A stretch of DNA of 64,000 nucleotides from Myxosarcina sp. GA_180221_E-2-1-MAG-40_15 (GCA_020692205.1 JAIMKV010000013.1:1-64000); one strand, 5' to 3'. Counted from the first letter of the stretch, positions 26,405 to 36,841 are shown. Notes: generated from the sequence alone by a model not told the origin. A program made the numbers and translations.

Positions 26405-27265
26405 ATGAATAAAAAGCGCAGTCGTTGGATTTATCTCGTCTTGGGGATAATGTTATTTTCCTTAATAACTGTTTCGGCTCTTCCTTTGGTGGGTAGCGTG
26501 GTTGAAGGACAACAATTTACTAAAAATGTCAACAATGAGGTAATTACATTTTCGCAACAAGAATTGACTAGGCTTGAAGCCGAAGCCTCTGGTTATCAAA
26601 AAGTTTTGGAACGTGAACCTGATAACGAGACTGCATTAAACGGCTTGCTCAAAATTAGCTTACAGCAAAAAGATCTTCCAAGCGCGATCGCACCTTTAGC
26701 AAAATTAGCCAAACTTCATCCAGAGCAAACAGAATATACGACTCTATTGGCTCAGGCAAAGCAACAAATTGAAGATTATGAAGGAGCAGCAGCAGCCTAT
26801 AATGAGGTTTTGACCGCACATCCTGGAGATATTTATGCTTTAGGCGGCATAACCAATTTGTATTTAATACAGGAGCTACCAGAAAGAGCGATCGCCCTAT
26901 TGAAACAGACCATCAAGCTAGCTGACCAAGATAATAGTCCCTTGGCTGCCTCAATCAATCGAGAAGCCGTAGAACTACTACTAGGAGAACTATATGCTAA
27001 CCAGGCACGATATGAAGAAGCGATCGCTCTCTACGATGAATTAGCCCAAGCAGATCCAGATGATTTTCGCCCGATCCTAGCCAAAGCTCTAGTTTTGGAG
27101 CAAAAAGGCGATTTGAGCGCAGCTCAACCAATTCTTACCAAAGCTTATGTCGCTGCACCAGAAAAATATAAAGATCAAATTGGCAAGGAAATGGAACGGC
27201 TAGTTCAAAGCATTAAAGCAGCTAAGAAGCTCGAAACAGCGAAGCAGGATATAGTTAAAGATTAA
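26405..27265 (+). CDS. Membrane-anchored TPR protein
   Basis: 286 aa. One N-terminal membrane segment (about 8-27) is followed by at least four tetratricopeptide repeats (for example YEGAAAAYNEVLTAHPGDIYAL and YEEAIALYDELAQADPDDFRP), so it is probably a scaffold on the periplasmic or cytoplasmic membrane face. It sits 25 bp before the plsC-like gene on the same strand. Confidence 0.8.
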   Translation: MNKKRSRWIYLVLGIMLFSLITVSALPLVGSVVEGQQFTKNVNNEVITFSQQELTRLEAEASGYQKVLEREPDNETALNGLLKISLQQKDLPSAIAPLAKLAKLHPEQTEYTTLLAQAKQQIEDYEGAAAAYNEVLTAHPGDIYALGGITNLYLIQELPERAIALLKQTIKLADQDNSPLAASINREAVELLLGELYANQARYEEAIALYDELAQADPDDFRPILAKALVLEQKGDLSAAQPILTKAYVAAPEKYKDQIGKEMERLVQSIKAAKKLETAKQDIVKD

Positions 27266-27290
27266 CAAGTTATTTATTGAGCTAAGTCTT

Positions 27291-27929
27291 GTGGAAGGCA
27301 AACGAGAGTCATTCGCTGGTTGGGCATCCTATCATCTTTTAAAGTGGTCGGTGGTCAGTCCTGCACTGCATACTTATTTTCGGATTAAGATCCAAGGAGC
27401 GGAAAAAGTACCTCAGTCTGGGGGATTAATCGCTGTTAGCAACCATGCTAGCTATTTCGATCCGCCAATTCTATCTAACTGTGTTGGTCGTCCTGTGGCA
27501 TTTATGGCAAAGGAAGAGTTGTTTAAAATTCCCGTGCTTAAGCAGGGAATCAAGCTCTATGGAGCATATCCAGTCAAACGCAGTACAGGCGATCGCGCAG
27601 CCCTCCGCGCAGCTATAGCAGCCATTGAGTCAGGTTGGGTAGCAGCGGTTTTTTTACAAGGTACTCGTTCGGCAGATGCTCAAATTACCGCCCCTAAATT
27701 GGGTGCAGCCTGGATTGCCGCTAAGACTCAAGTTCCTCTACTACCTGTGAGTCTTTGGGGTACAGAAAAAATTATCTCTCAAGGCTCATCTTTTCCTCAA
27801 CCCGTAGCGTTAACCGTCCGCATTGGCGATGTAATTGCGCCTCCGCCTTCAACTAAAAAAGAAGATTTACAGGCTGTCACCGATCAATGTGCCAGCGTGA
27901 TCAATTCTTTGCACGCTCTGGGAAGATAA
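27291..27929 (+). CDS. plsC: 1-acyl-sn-glycerol-3-phosphate acyltransferase
   Basis: 212 aa, GTG start. PlsC domain with the catalytic motif NHASYFDPP (HxxxxD), a substrate region ending GAYPVKRS, and a third motif that reads FLQGTRS instead of FPEGTRS, so the conserved Glu that contacts the substrate phosphate is Gln. It should acylate lysophosphatidate to phosphatidate in membrane lipid synthesis, but the substitution may change acceptor choice. A second, larger PlsC-like gene lies at 11481-12689. Confidence 0.85.
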   Translation: MEGKRESFAGWASYHLLKWSVVSPALHTYFRIKIQGAEKVPQSGGLIAVSNHASYFDPPILSNCVGRPVAFMAKEELFKIPVLKQGIKLYGAYPVKRSTGDRAALRAAIAAIESGWVAAVFLQGTRSADAQITAPKLGAAWIAAKTQVPLLPVSLWGTEKIISQGSSFPQPVALTVRIGDVIAPPPSTKKEDLQAVTDQCASVINSLHALGR

Positions 27930-28014
27930 TACTCACAGATGAACGTAGATAATTTCTCGTCATCTCAAGCAACTTTTAATTTTGTTGTCATGCTGTTGAA
28001 AGCAACGCAAGTTT

Positions 28015-28461
28015 ATGTTGAATTTTAAATACTCAAGTTTAATTAATGCACCTGTAGAGACAGTCTGGCAGTTTCACGAACGTCCTGATATTCTTGATCT
28101 GTTGACTCCTCCCTGGCAGCCAGTAAAAATTATTCGCCGTCAAGGAGGTTTGGATGTAGGGGCAAAGTCCGAATTCCGTTTATCTTTGGCGGGAATTCCT
28201 GTGCGCTGGATCGCGACTCATACCGAATGTGTACCTAATCGTCTGTTTGTCGATGAGCAAACTGATGGACCAATGAAGTCTTGGGTACATCGTCATGAAT
28301 TTCAGGCAGAAAACGGCAAGACCAAATTAACCGATGCAATCGCCTATAAAATTCCTGGAGGTTGGTTAGCGGAATTACTCTTAGGCTGGTGGGTAGATGC
28401 CCGACTCAAAGATATGTTTCGCTATCGTCATCAAGTGACTAAAACTAACTGTGAAGTTTAA
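28015..28461 (+). CDS. SRPBCC (START-like) ligand-binding protein
   Basis: 148 aa. Opens with YSSLINAPVETVWQFHERPD, the polyketide-cyclase/Bet v1-like start, and ends with the long C-terminal helix before RYRHQVTKTN. The fold binds hydrophobic ligands. Function in cyanobacteria unknown. Confidence 0.75.
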   Translation: MLNFKYSSLINAPVETVWQFHERPDILDLLTPPWQPVKIIRRQGGLDVGAKSEFRLSLAGIPVRWIATHTECVPNRLFVDEQTDGPMKSWVHRHEFQAENGKTKLTDAIAYKIPGGWLAELLLGWWVDARLKDMFRYRHQVTKTNCEV

Positions 28462-28505
28462 AATATAATATACTCGATTTAGTTGAGCTTTCGTTCCTGC
28501 TTGAG

Positions 28506-30827
28506 CTAATATCTAGAACTTCTGACTTCATCTAAAAGCATCCGTCTTTCAGCGCGAGCGATCGCTCGATAAGTTCGACCTACTGCTTCTGGTTCAACCG
28601 AAATAGTATCTACTCCCCATTGAATAAGCTGATCAATCAGACTAGGATGTTCGACTGGTGCTTGACCACAAACACAGCATTCAATGTTGTTAGCTTTGGC
28701 AGTTTTAATAATTTCAGCGATCGCTTTTTGCATAGCGGGATGGTTAGCATTTAAGCCGCGATCGCTAAATTGAGCCTGTTCTCGATTCACCCCTAAAAAT
28801 AGTTGAGTCAAATCGTTAGTCCCGATAGCGATGCCTTGAACACCGGCGCGGACATATTCGGGTAATAACATGATTACTGACGGTACTTCAGCCATGATCC
28901 ACACTTGAAAGGAACTTTGAGCAGTCAAACCAGCATTTTCGAGCCGACGATAGCAAAATTTGAATTCTTCCACGCTACGAACAAAGGGCAAAATTAAATT
29001 TAAATTAGCATAGCCTTCTGCTGTAATGTTCTTTAAAGCTTTTAGCTCTAAATCAAACAAAGTAGGATCGCTTAAATAGCCGTAAGTGCCTCTACTCCTT
29101 GAGACTGGATTAAGTGATTCTTCAGCGTAGCAATCGAGGGAACGATAAAACACAGGACGAGGGGTAAACGCTGCGGTAAACTGACGCAGAGAATTAGTTA
29201 GGGTTGCCACAAACTCTCTTTGAAAAGGCTCTTGCCATCGAGCAAAAGTTTGAGATGCTAGTAGCTCTGCTAACATCAATTCTGAGCGTAATAGTCCGAC
29301 TCCATCTATAGGTAGGTGCGACGCGACAGCAATGCTTGCTGGTTGAAACAGATTCACCATTAATTTAGTGGCGATGGGATCAGTGGGGGATGGTGTATGA
29401 GAATTAGAAGCTGGGCGAAATTGTGCTTGCTGATGCTTAGTTGCAGGATAGACTTTACCATTATCACCATCAAGTAATACGGTGACTGCGTTTTGGATAA
29501 TTTTAGTTGCGTCTGTAACGTTGACTACGGCAGGAATATGCAGTTCTCTGGCGATTATAGCACCGTGGCTATTTTTTCCCCCCATTTCAGTGATAATTCC
29601 TCCTGCCTGCTTAATCAAAGATATATGTTGGGGGTTAATTATTTTAGTGACTAAAATTGAGCCAGCAGGAATTGGCTGATGATGAGTCTGAAAATCTTTG
29701 ACCACTACCACTTCTGACTGCACCTTACCCGAAGCAGCCGCCACACCAATTAACAGGGGTTGAACTGATAATGATGGAGTTAGATCTTCAGTGATCGCAG
29801 CAGTAGAAATTAGCTGATTGTTGAATCGAGTAAAGTAAAAATTGGGGGTGGTAGATTTTGACTGCGGAATGTGATTCGCTACAAGCTCTACTTTGTTTGA
29901 TTTAGGGATGTCTGGCTTAAATGCAGTCCAAGCCAAATATTTAATTTGTGGCTGTTGTTCAAGAATGTCTTGAGTTAACTGAAACAAAAGCGCGATCGCT
30001 TCGGGATCTAATACATAAGTCTCGGCTAAGTCTTCTCCAGGAATATATGCTTCGATACAATCGATTGATGGCGTGTTCAAATCGATGCTTTTTGGTCGAT
30101 AAGCATAGTTTTTGTGACCCAGGTGTAGCGACAAAATATAGCCAGTATGGCGATCTAGACAATATTCGTCTGGTTCAACATCTCCTTGAAGTAAACTTGG
30201 TTCTAAACCCCAGCTAGCTTTGATTTGCACTCCAGCCTCACTTACCTCAATAATGCCTGAAGCGTAGGCAGCTTTTAAGGGTCTAACTAAAATGGATAAA
30301 TTAACCTGATCGCTAGTTAAACCTAACTTTTGCCAATACAATAGACTGCTAGCGATAAATAATTCTGACCAAACTAGCTTAATAGCTGTAGCTAAGGCTT
30401 CTGGAGTCTGATTACAGGTGTGCGATCGCCATAAACTGCTAATCGAGTGGGGTTGACCACCGGGAATAGTAATAAACGGTTCGAGAATTAAAAGATCAGA
30501 GTTTAGCTGCTGTACTGCCTGCTCTATTTCTGCTTGCCAGGTTGGGTTCAATAAAGCTTGATTGACTATCTGACGACTACGAATGGCGACTGACTGTAAA
30601 GTTTGATAGTCGTCTAGAGCCAGTTTTTTCCAGTGGTTGTTAGGATTTACTGCTGACAATTCAGCTTTTAAATCAGCTAAAAACTGCTGTAATAAATTAT
30701 TGCCTAACACAAATCCAGGCAAAACTGGACACTCGTGTTGAAGTAATTGGCTGAGAATAAATAATTTATCCCCAACCAAAAATTGTTCTGAATACTGAAT
30801 TTGTGACAGCCAATAAATATAGTTCAC
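28506..30827 (-). CDS. PEP synthase/PPDK-like protein with altered ATP domain
   Basis: 773 aa, related to phosphoenolpyruvate synthase. The swivelling phospho-His domain has GGKNSHGAIIARELHIP with His421. The PEP/pyruvate barrel keeps GLLRSELMLAE and the catalytic VCGQAPVEHP. The N-terminal nucleotide-binding domain is recognisable but lacks the usual SVRSSAxxED motif (the region reads LEPFITIPGGQPHS), so ATP use is doubtful. It may act as a PEP-binding protein or use another phospho-donor. Its start is 4 bp after the stop of the ParA gene, which is upstream in the same operon. Confidence 0.75.
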   Translation of the reverse strand: MNYIYWLSQIQYSEQFLVGDKLFILSQLLQHECPVLPGFVLGNNLLQQFLADLKAELSAVNPNNHWKKLALDDYQTLQSVAIRSRQIVNQALLNPTWQAEIEQAVQQLNSDLLILEPFITIPGGQPHSISSLWRSHTCNQTPEALATAIKLVWSELFIASSLLYWQKLGLTSDQVNLSILVRPLKAAYASGIIEVSEAGVQIKASWGLEPSLLQGDVEPDEYCLDRHTGYILSLHLGHKNYAYRPKSIDLNTPSIDCIEAYIPGEDLAETYVLDPEAIALLFQLTQDILEQQPQIKYLAWTAFKPDIPKSNKVELVANHIPQSKSTTPNFYFTRFNNQLISTAAITEDLTPSLSVQPLLIGVAAASGKVQSEVVVVKDFQTHHQPIPAGSILVTKIINPQHISLIKQAGGIITEMGGKNSHGAIIARELHIPAVVNVTDATKIIQNAVTVLLDGDNGKVYPATKHQQAQFRPASNSHTPSPTDPIATKLMVNLFQPASIAVASHLPIDGVGLLRSELMLAELLASQTFARWQEPFQREFVATLTNSLRQFTAAFTPRPVFYRSLDCYAEESLNPVSRSRGTYGYLSDPTLFDLELKALKNITAEGYANLNLILPFVRSVEEFKFCYRRLENAGLTAQSSFQVWIMAEVPSVIMLLPEYVRAGVQGIAIGTNDLTQLFLGVNREQAQFSDRGLNANHPAMQKAIAEIIKTAKANNIECCVCGQAPVEHPSLIDQLIQWGVDTISVEPEAVGRTYRAIARAERRMLLDEVRSSRY

Positions 30828-30831
30828 TGTT

Positions 30832-31746
30832 TTACGTCACAGCAACTAATTCTTGTTGTTTAACTGAACTTTTAGTAAGTATTTCATCGCTCAACTTCAT
30901 AAATGCTTTTGACCCTCCAGAATTAGGCATTGCTATGGACACAGGCGTAAATAGATCGACTGCTTTGGCAACATTGACATCCATCGGGATTGACTGATTA
31001 AACAACTGTTCGGGAACAAAGTCATCTTGGACTCGCTTCATTACTTGCTTATAATACCTACCCATTAGCCCTCCAGCAGAGAGAATAAAGACAATTCCGA
31101 GTAAGCTGACATCTAAAGGCTGAGTATCGGCATGGCTTTTTCTGAGCTTAGCAATTCTTCTTTCTAATAGTTGAATTCCGACCAAAGAAAGAGGTTCGGG
31201 ACGAGCAGGTAAGAGATAAAAATTACTAGCAGCAATACCGCTGCGAGTTAACAAATTATAACCAGGGGCGCAGTCTAAGATAATAAAGTCGTAGTTATCT
31301 AACACTGGTTCTAAAATCTGTTTGATCAATATCCTTTCAAAATTATCCCAAACTTTTTGAAACTCTTGTTCCTCGCTTTCCAGTGCTTGTTGATGCAGCA
31401 TTTCTGAGATTTGATACTCATCATAAAGCTCAATGTCTCCTGGAAGTAATTCTAAACCATCGATGCCGCAGATATTAGGCACAATAATATCCTGAATATC
31501 TAACTTGCTCCAGGGATTGGGATTAATCACATTATCAAGTAGATAGCTTAGGGTATGTTTTTTCTTACGTAACTTAGCGAAATCATGGGGCGAGATTAAA
31601 CTTAAGGTGGCGCTGATTTGTGAATCTAAATCTAAAACCAATACACGTTTGTTGTGTTTTTTGGCTAAACAGGTAGCCAGATTAACAGTTAGAGTAGTTT
31701 TACCTACTCCACCTTTCATGTTGACGGTGCTGATAATAGTTCCCAT
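30832..31746 (-). CDS. ParA/Soj-family ATPase
   Basis: 304 aa. Deviant Walker A KGGVGKTT near residue 12, the ParA switch motif DLDSQISAT, and Walker B FIILDCAPG. No N-terminal HTH and no adjacent parB, so it is an orphan ParA-type ATPase that may position a protein complex rather than a chromosome. It is the first gene of an operon with the PEP-synthase-like gene (4-bp gap). Confidence 0.85.
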   Translation of the reverse strand: MGTIISTVNMKGGVGKTTLTVNLATCLAKKHNKRVLVLDLDSQISATLSLISPHDFAKLRKKKHTLSYLLDNVINPNPWSKLDIQDIIVPNICGIDGLELLPGDIELYDEYQISEMLHQQALESEEQEFQKVWDNFERILIKQILEPVLDNYDFIILDCAPGYNLLTRSGIAASNFYLLPARPEPLSLVGIQLLERRIAKLRKSHADTQPLDVSLLGIVFILSAGGLMGRYYKQVMKRVQDDFVPEQLFNQSIPMDVNVAKAVDLFTPVSIAMPNSGGSKAFMKLSDEILTKSSVKQQELVAVT

Positions 31747-31942
31747 GTTTTGAAATTCCTAACTGTTCTTGTTAACGTTAGTGCGTCATTCTAGATTGTG
31801 GCAAGAATAAATCACCATATTTTCTAAAGTTTTTTTAATTAGTTGAACTCAGCTTAGGTTAATCGCCTATGTACTGTCGTTACACTCTGTAGCAATTTAG
31901 AATAATGATTGTAATTTTAACCCTCCAGCTCGCTCTAGAAGA

Positions 31943-34576
31943 ATGAAAAAAATGCTTGCCAACTGGCGCACGTCTTCATGGTTAGCTAGTAGTTCTCTAG
32001 ATACTCGCTATGCTCTGATCGAAGCTTGTTTAATTGGACTATTATCCGCTTTGGCTGCGGTACTGTTGAAGCAGGGGATTAACTGGCTTGGCGGATGGCG
32101 GGTTCAGACGGCCAATCTAGTTGGGGCAAAGCTAGTCCTGCCTTTAATGGGGTTAGTTATGGGTACTCTCTCGGGGGTCGTGATTCAGCTTTTATCGCCT
32201 GGGGCAGCAGGTGGCGGTATTCCTCAAGTTAAGGCGGCTTTAGCTAAATATCCGATTGTCTTGGATCTTCGCACTGCTCTAGTCAAAACTTTAGCAACCA
32301 TTTTAGTTGTCGGAGCGGGTTTTACGGTGGGTCGTCGTGGTCCTACAGTACATATTGGAGCAGCTTTGGGAGCGCAGGTTAGTCGTTGGATTCCCAACTC
32401 TCCGACTAATCGTCGTCAGATGATTGCCGCAGGGGCAGCCGCGGGTTTAGCAGCCAGCTTTAATACTCCTATTGCCGGGGTACTATTTGTCGTCGAAGAA
32501 TTGATGCGGGATATTTCTGGCTTGACTCTAGAAACGGCGATCGCCGCCTCATTTACGGGGGCGGTTGTCTCTCGCATCTTTAGCACTACCGATATTCATG
32601 TTCCCCTAGCGGTGATTGATTCGACGCGTCAGGGCAGCTTTGCTATTCCTGAAATTCCGTTTTATATTTTTCTGGGGATCTCAGCGGGAATATTGGGTGG
32701 AGTTTTTAATCGTTCCATTATTCAGGGAATGAAATTTAGTCGTGGCTTACCCTTCCCCATACCGCTCCGTATTGGTTTGGCAGGATTGATTTCGGGAACT
32801 GTCATTGCTTGGCTACCACCTTTTTTTCAAGACAACGCGGGGCTGAGAGAACTCTTGATTGCCGGACAGTTCTCTTGGCAAACTACTGCGGTAGTATTTG
32901 TAGCTCAATTTTGTTTGACCATCCTGGCATATAGTTCGGGTGCGCCAGGAGGTTTGTTTGCTCCTGCTTTGGTCTTAGGTTCTGCTTTAGGATACCTAGT
33001 TGGGATTGGGGAGGTAGCTTTAATTAATTCAGAATCTCCCTATACTTTTGCTTTTGCCGGAATGGGAGCGTTTTTTACGGCAGTGGTTAGAGTTCCGATC
33101 ACGGCAATTGTAATCATTTTTGAGATGACGGCGGACTTTAATTTAGTTTTGCCTCTAATGATTACTTGCGCGATCGCTTATATTGTTGCCGAAAGCGTTT
33201 CTCAAGGTTCTTTGTATGAGCATTTGCTCGAAGCTAGCGGGATTGAACTCACCGAAGAAAATCCCCAAAATGACTTTATGTCACAGTTAACCGCAGATGA
33301 TGTCATGGAGTCACGGGTTGAAACATTGCCCAGCAACCTGCCTTTATCAGATTTAGTTAAAGCCATGTCGCGATCGCATCATCGTGGTTTTCCCGTGGTA
33401 GAAGACGGTAGGCTGGTGGGAATTATTACTCAGTCGGATATTTCCAGCGACAGCAAAGCGACGAACGCGGTGACAAACGCTGTGTTGCTCAAGGATATTA
33501 TGACTCCTCAGCCAATCTCAGTCTGTCCTGATACTTCTTTAGCAGACGTTTTATACTTGTTAGATCGCTACCAGCTATCTCGTTTACCCGTTACTGAAGG
33601 CTCTAAACTGTTGGGAATTATTACTCGCAGCGACATTATTAAAGCCGAAGCAAAACAGTTAAATTGTGATCATCAGCCCCAAGCCAGGTTTGAACCTTCT
33701 TATCTGGTGTACCAAAGTCGTTCTCCCGCTACGGGAAGAGGACGCATCTTATTACCTCTGGCTAATCCCGAACATACCGATGCTTTATTGACCATAGCGG
33801 GGGCGATCGCCCTTGAGCATCAGTATGAAATTGAATGTCTGCGAATTATCTGTGTTCCCAATCATATCTATCCTGCCCAAGCTGAGGTAGAAACTGGCTC
33901 AGAGCGTCAATTAATGCAGCAGTTAGAAACCTGGGGCAAAGCATCAAAGATTAAAGTTCATACGCAAATTCGGATCGCCACCGATGTTAGTGAAGCGATT
34001 TTAGAAACGATTGCCAGAGAGCATATCGATTTGCTGATCATGGGTTGGAAAGGCAAAAGCTCTAGTCTAGACTCAATTTTTAGTAATATAGTCGACTCTT
34101 TAATTCAGCAAGCTCCCTGTGATTTGATGCTGGTAAAGCTTGGTTCGGCGGCTCATGCTTTTCCCCAGCAGCTTCATCTACGACACAAATGGTTAATTCC
34201 GACTACAGGTGGCGATCGCATTAATAAACTGTTGACTATCTTACCTGCTTTGGCTAATTTAAGTCGCATTCCGCCCAAAATACAGCTTTGCCAAGTATCA
34301 AAACCCGACAAATCGCCGCATTTTACCCCAGATTTTACCCAAGCTGCTGCTTTACTCAATAGCACCATGAGTTGCCCTATTATGCCGCTGCTGATTCCTG
34401 CTTATTCGGTATCACAAGCCATTATCGAATTGACCCAACGTCGAAAATATGGCTTGGTAGTTTTAGGTGCGAGCAACGAAGGGCTATTGCAAAACGTGGT
34501 TAAGGGCAATATTCCCGAAGCGATCGCGCATAATGCTAACAGCACAGTAATTATTTTTCGTAGTTCAGCAAAATAA
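31943..34576 (+). CDS. ClC-family chloride channel/transporter with CBS and USP domains
   Basis: 877 aa. The N-terminal ClC membrane domain (about 1-425) has GGGIPQVKA and GRRGPTVHIGA (130-140). Two CBS domains (about 430-570) are followed by one or two universal-stress-protein-like domains (590-877; DLLIMGWKGKSS, LVVLGASNEG). In the canonical GREGP motif the gating Glu (E148 of E. coli ClC) is Arg132 here, so proton-coupled exchange is unlikely and a channel or other coupling is plausible. The CBS-USP tail suggests control by adenine nucleotides. Confidence 0.85.
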   Translation: MKKMLANWRTSSWLASSSLDTRYALIEACLIGLLSALAAVLLKQGINWLGGWRVQTANLVGAKLVLPLMGLVMGTLSGVVIQLLSPGAAGGGIPQVKAALAKYPIVLDLRTALVKTLATILVVGAGFTVGRRGPTVHIGAALGAQVSRWIPNSPTNRRQMIAAGAAAGLAASFNTPIAGVLFVVEELMRDISGLTLETAIAASFTGAVVSRIFSTTDIHVPLAVIDSTRQGSFAIPEIPFYIFLGISAGILGGVFNRSIIQGMKFSRGLPFPIPLRIGLAGLISGTVIAWLPPFFQDNAGLRELLIAGQFSWQTTAVVFVAQFCLTILAYSSGAPGGLFAPALVLGSALGYLVGIGEVALINSESPYTFAFAGMGAFFTAVVRVPITAIVIIFEMTADFNLVLPLMITCAIAYIVAESVSQGSLYEHLLEASGIELTEENPQNDFMSQLTADDVMESRVETLPSNLPLSDLVKAMSRSHHRGFPVVEDGRLVGIITQSDISSDSKATNAVTNAVLLKDIMTPQPISVCPDTSLADVLYLLDRYQLSRLPVTEGSKLLGIITRSDIIKAEAKQLNCDHQPQARFEPSYLVYQSRSPATGRGRILLPLANPEHTDALLTIAGAIALEHQYEIECLRIICVPNHIYPAQAEVETGSERQLMQQLETWGKASKIKVHTQIRIATDVSEAILETIAREHIDLLIMGWKGKSSSLDSIFSNIVDSLIQQAPCDLMLVKLGSAAHAFPQQLHLRHKWLIPTTGGDRINKLLTILPALANLSRIPPKIQLCQVSKPDKSPHFTPDFTQAAALLNSTMSCPIMPLLIPAYSVSQAIIELTQRRKYGLVVLGASNEGLLQNVVKGNIPEAIAHNANSTVIIFRSSAK

Positions 34577-34842
34577 AGTTATCGATAATACAGATAGTTA
34601 TTGGCGGTTAGGACAACATATAAACGGGTTAAATAAAAACGTTAACAAGCTCCAGATTGTCTTAACATTTACGATCAAGAAATGACAGTGATTAAGGCGC
34701 AATAGTTAAGGGTTCTTGATCTTTATGTTGCGTACTTTGACATTTTTTTCAAATCGCCAAAATCTTACTTATAGTGGAGATATATGAACAAATTAAGTTT
34801 TAAATATCTTTTTGTTTAATTATATTACGGTAAATAAAAATT

Positions 34843-35061
34843 ATGAATGTCAATAGTTCCTGCCCCTGCTGCTCCCAATCAATGCTGCTGCATCTAAGTA
34901 GTCGTCATAGTTACTGGTTTTGCTCGCATTGCCGCTTAGAAATGTCCAATTCCGATGACCAGACTAGTCATCAGAAAGGTAAAGTTGCTAGGTTAAATTC
35001 AGCTTCTCTCCAAACTGCGATCGCTCCTTTAAAATCTGAACGGCCAGTAGCCGTAGTTTAA
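34843..35061 (+). CDS. Small zinc-ribbon-like cyanobacterial protein
   Basis: 72 aa with two Cys pairs, CPCC (8-11) and FCSHC (32-36), separated by a patch ending SYWFCSHCRLEM, a C4 zinc-ribbon pattern. The C-terminal half is low complexity. Small proteins with this pattern recur in cyanobacteria; function unknown. Confidence 0.65.
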   Translation: MNVNSSCPCCSQSMLLHLSSRHSYWFCSHCRLEMSNSDDQTSHQKGKVARLNSASLQTAIAPLKSERPVAVV

Positions 35062-35086
35062 AACAAGCTTAAGCTACTTTTAACGA

Positions 35087-35109
35087 GCTAAAAGCTAATA
35101 GCTTTTAGC
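35087..35109. terminator. Perfect hairpin of the heptamer-repeat family
   Basis: GCTAAAAGCTA (35087-35097) and TAGCTTTTAGC (35099-35109) are exact reverse complements around one A, placed between the convergent zinc-ribbon gene and aroA. It probably serves as a two-way terminator and is built from the AGCTTTT/AGCTAAA heptamer seen elsewhere. Confidence 0.55.
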
Positions 35110-35126
35110 CTAACCTAAAACTAAAC

Positions 35127-36485
35127 TTAATTTAAAATCTGCATCAGAGTGCTAACAAAATTAGGATAGGAAATAGAGGCGGCTTCGGCGCGATGAACTG
35201 TAGTTTGCCCGCTGGCATTTAGGGCGGCGATCGCTAAACTCATTGCAATACGATGATCGGTAAAACTATCTAATTCTGCTCCCCTTAGGTCGTTTCCCCC
35301 CACAATCTCTAACCCATCGTCAAGTTCAGTAATATTTGCCCCCATTTTGCCCAATTCAGTTGCCATTACCGCCAGGCGATCGCTTTCTTTAACTCTTAAT
35401 TCTGCTGCATCTTTAATTACGGTTTTGCCCCGAGCAAATGCAGCCGCAACTGCCAAGATGGGTATTTCATCGATCAGTCGCGGAATTAAGTCTCCAGCAA
35501 TCTCACAGGCTTGAAGCTGACTATGTTTTACCCTCAGATCAGCCACAGGCTCTCCTGCAACAACGCGCTCGTTCTCCCGCGTAATATCTGCCTCCATCAT
35601 CGCTAAAGCTTCTAAGATTCCCGTGCGAGTCGGATTTACGCCTACGTTGGCAATTAATAAATCTGAGCCAGGCACAATTGCTGCGGCCACTAACCAAAAA
35701 GCAGCAGAACTGATATCTCCTGGAACAATTACCTGTTGTCCTCGTAAAGTAGGTTGTCCCGTTAAGGTAACGCTGTTGGTGGCAGCATCAATATCTAAAG
35801 TTGCGCCAAAAGCCCTAAGCATTCTTTCACTATGATCTCGAGATAAAGCGGGTTCGGTTACGGTAGTTTTGCCGTCTACCATTAAACCCGCCAGTAAGAT
35901 ACAGGATTTGACCTGTGCCGAAGCAATGGGAGAATAATAGTGGATTGATGTGAGCTGCTGTCCTTTCACGGCTAACGGAGCAAGAGAATTATCTTTTCTG
36001 CCCCAGATCTCTGCTCCCATTTGCATTAGCGGTTTAACTACCCGCGACATCGGACGCGATCGCAATGAGCTATCTCCCGTTACCATAAACAGGCGATGAG
36101 GATGGGATGCCAACAAGCCTAACATTAACCGCATAGTTGTCCCCGAATTACCTGCATCAAGAAGATCTTGGGGTTCTTGTAGATTGCCCAAACCAACTCC
36201 TTGTACCGTTATCTGTTGGGAATTTAACTCAGATATTTCTGCCCCCATTGCCCGAAAACAGGCTGCGGTGCTGCGGGGATCTTCTCCCAATAACAAACCT
36301 TTGATCGTGGTTGTACCTTCGGCGATCGCACCCAGCATTAAAGCACGATGAGAAATTGACTTATCCCCTGGAATAGCAATACTTCCCTTGACTGCATTTC
36401 CTAAACTGCTGGGATTAATTAATAATTTCTGAGATTCCGCGTCGTTTTGAAGACTGACAATAGGGGGCATGGGGTGATCAGACAA
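35127..36485 (-). CDS. aroA: 3-phosphoshikimate 1-carboxyvinyltransferase (EPSP synthase)
   Basis: 452 aa. Sixth step of the shikimate pathway. Active-site segments present: [37 protein letters not shown] and RVKESDRLA. About 30 residues precede the first conserved strand, longer than usual; an inner Met6 (PPIVSLQN...) is possible. It is alone in its direction between the Crp-type regulator and the zinc-ribbon gene. Confidence 0.95.
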   Translation of the reverse strand: MSDHPMPPIVSLQNDAESQKLLINPSSLGNAVKGSIAIPGDKSISHRALMLGAIAEGTTTIKGLLLGEDPRSTAACFRAMGAEISELNSQQITVQGVGLGNLQEPQDLLDAGNSGTTMRLMLGLLASHPHRLFMVTGDSSLRSRPMSRVVKPLMQMGAEIWGRKDNSLAPLAVKGQQLTSIHYYSPIASAQVKSCILLAGLMVDGKTTVTEPALSRDHSERMLRAFGATLDIDAATNSVTLTGQPTLRGQQVIVPGDISSAAFWLVAAAIVPGSDLLIANVGVNPTRTGILEALAMMEADITRENERVVAGEPVADLRVKHSQLQACEIAGDLIPRLIDEIPILAVAAAFARGKTVIKDAAELRVKESDRLAVMATELGKMGANITELDDGLEIVGGNDLRGAELDSFTDHRIAMSLAIAALNASGQTTVHRAEAASISYPNFVSTLMQILN

Positions 36486-36841
36486 TTAGTTCCGTAGCTA
36501 ATGTTATCAGAATTTTTCTCTCTTCAGAAATCGAGTCAGAGATTACTCCGTCGTCTTACGGCGGAGCCTGCTCTGACCGTTGGTCAATCAAGTTTCGGCA
36601 TCAGGATTGATCAGTTTGAGGGTGTAGAGTATTGAAAGTATAACGTACAAAATAATACTGTTCGTAGCTATTAGCTTTTAGCTATTAGCTCTTAGCTTCT
36701 TGTCGCATTCTATCTTTGATTTAACAAAATATAATCATGTCAAAAAATCACATTGTATGCTAAAGCCCTAAAGGGTTCCCTACGGTCTCAAAGCTTGAGC
36801 CAGAATGAGGTACTCATCTTGCGATCATTCCTAGAATAAGG
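36486..36841. repeat. 356-bp gap with hairpin and heptamer repeats
   Basis: No gene. It holds a hairpin CAGAG...CTCCGTCGT/ACGGCGGAG...CTCTG (36537-36575), a run of TAGCTATTAGCTTTT heptamers (36665-36699), and CCCTAAAGGGTTC (36766-36778), a 13-mer also present inside the 99-bp element in intI. It therefore looks like a landing zone of small repeats. Confidence 0.55.

Noticed and set aside
36766-36778. CCCTAAAGGGTTC as a second copy of the intI-inserted element
   Set aside because: Only 13 bp are shared; the rest of the element is absent, so it is at most a fragment or a common short palindrome.
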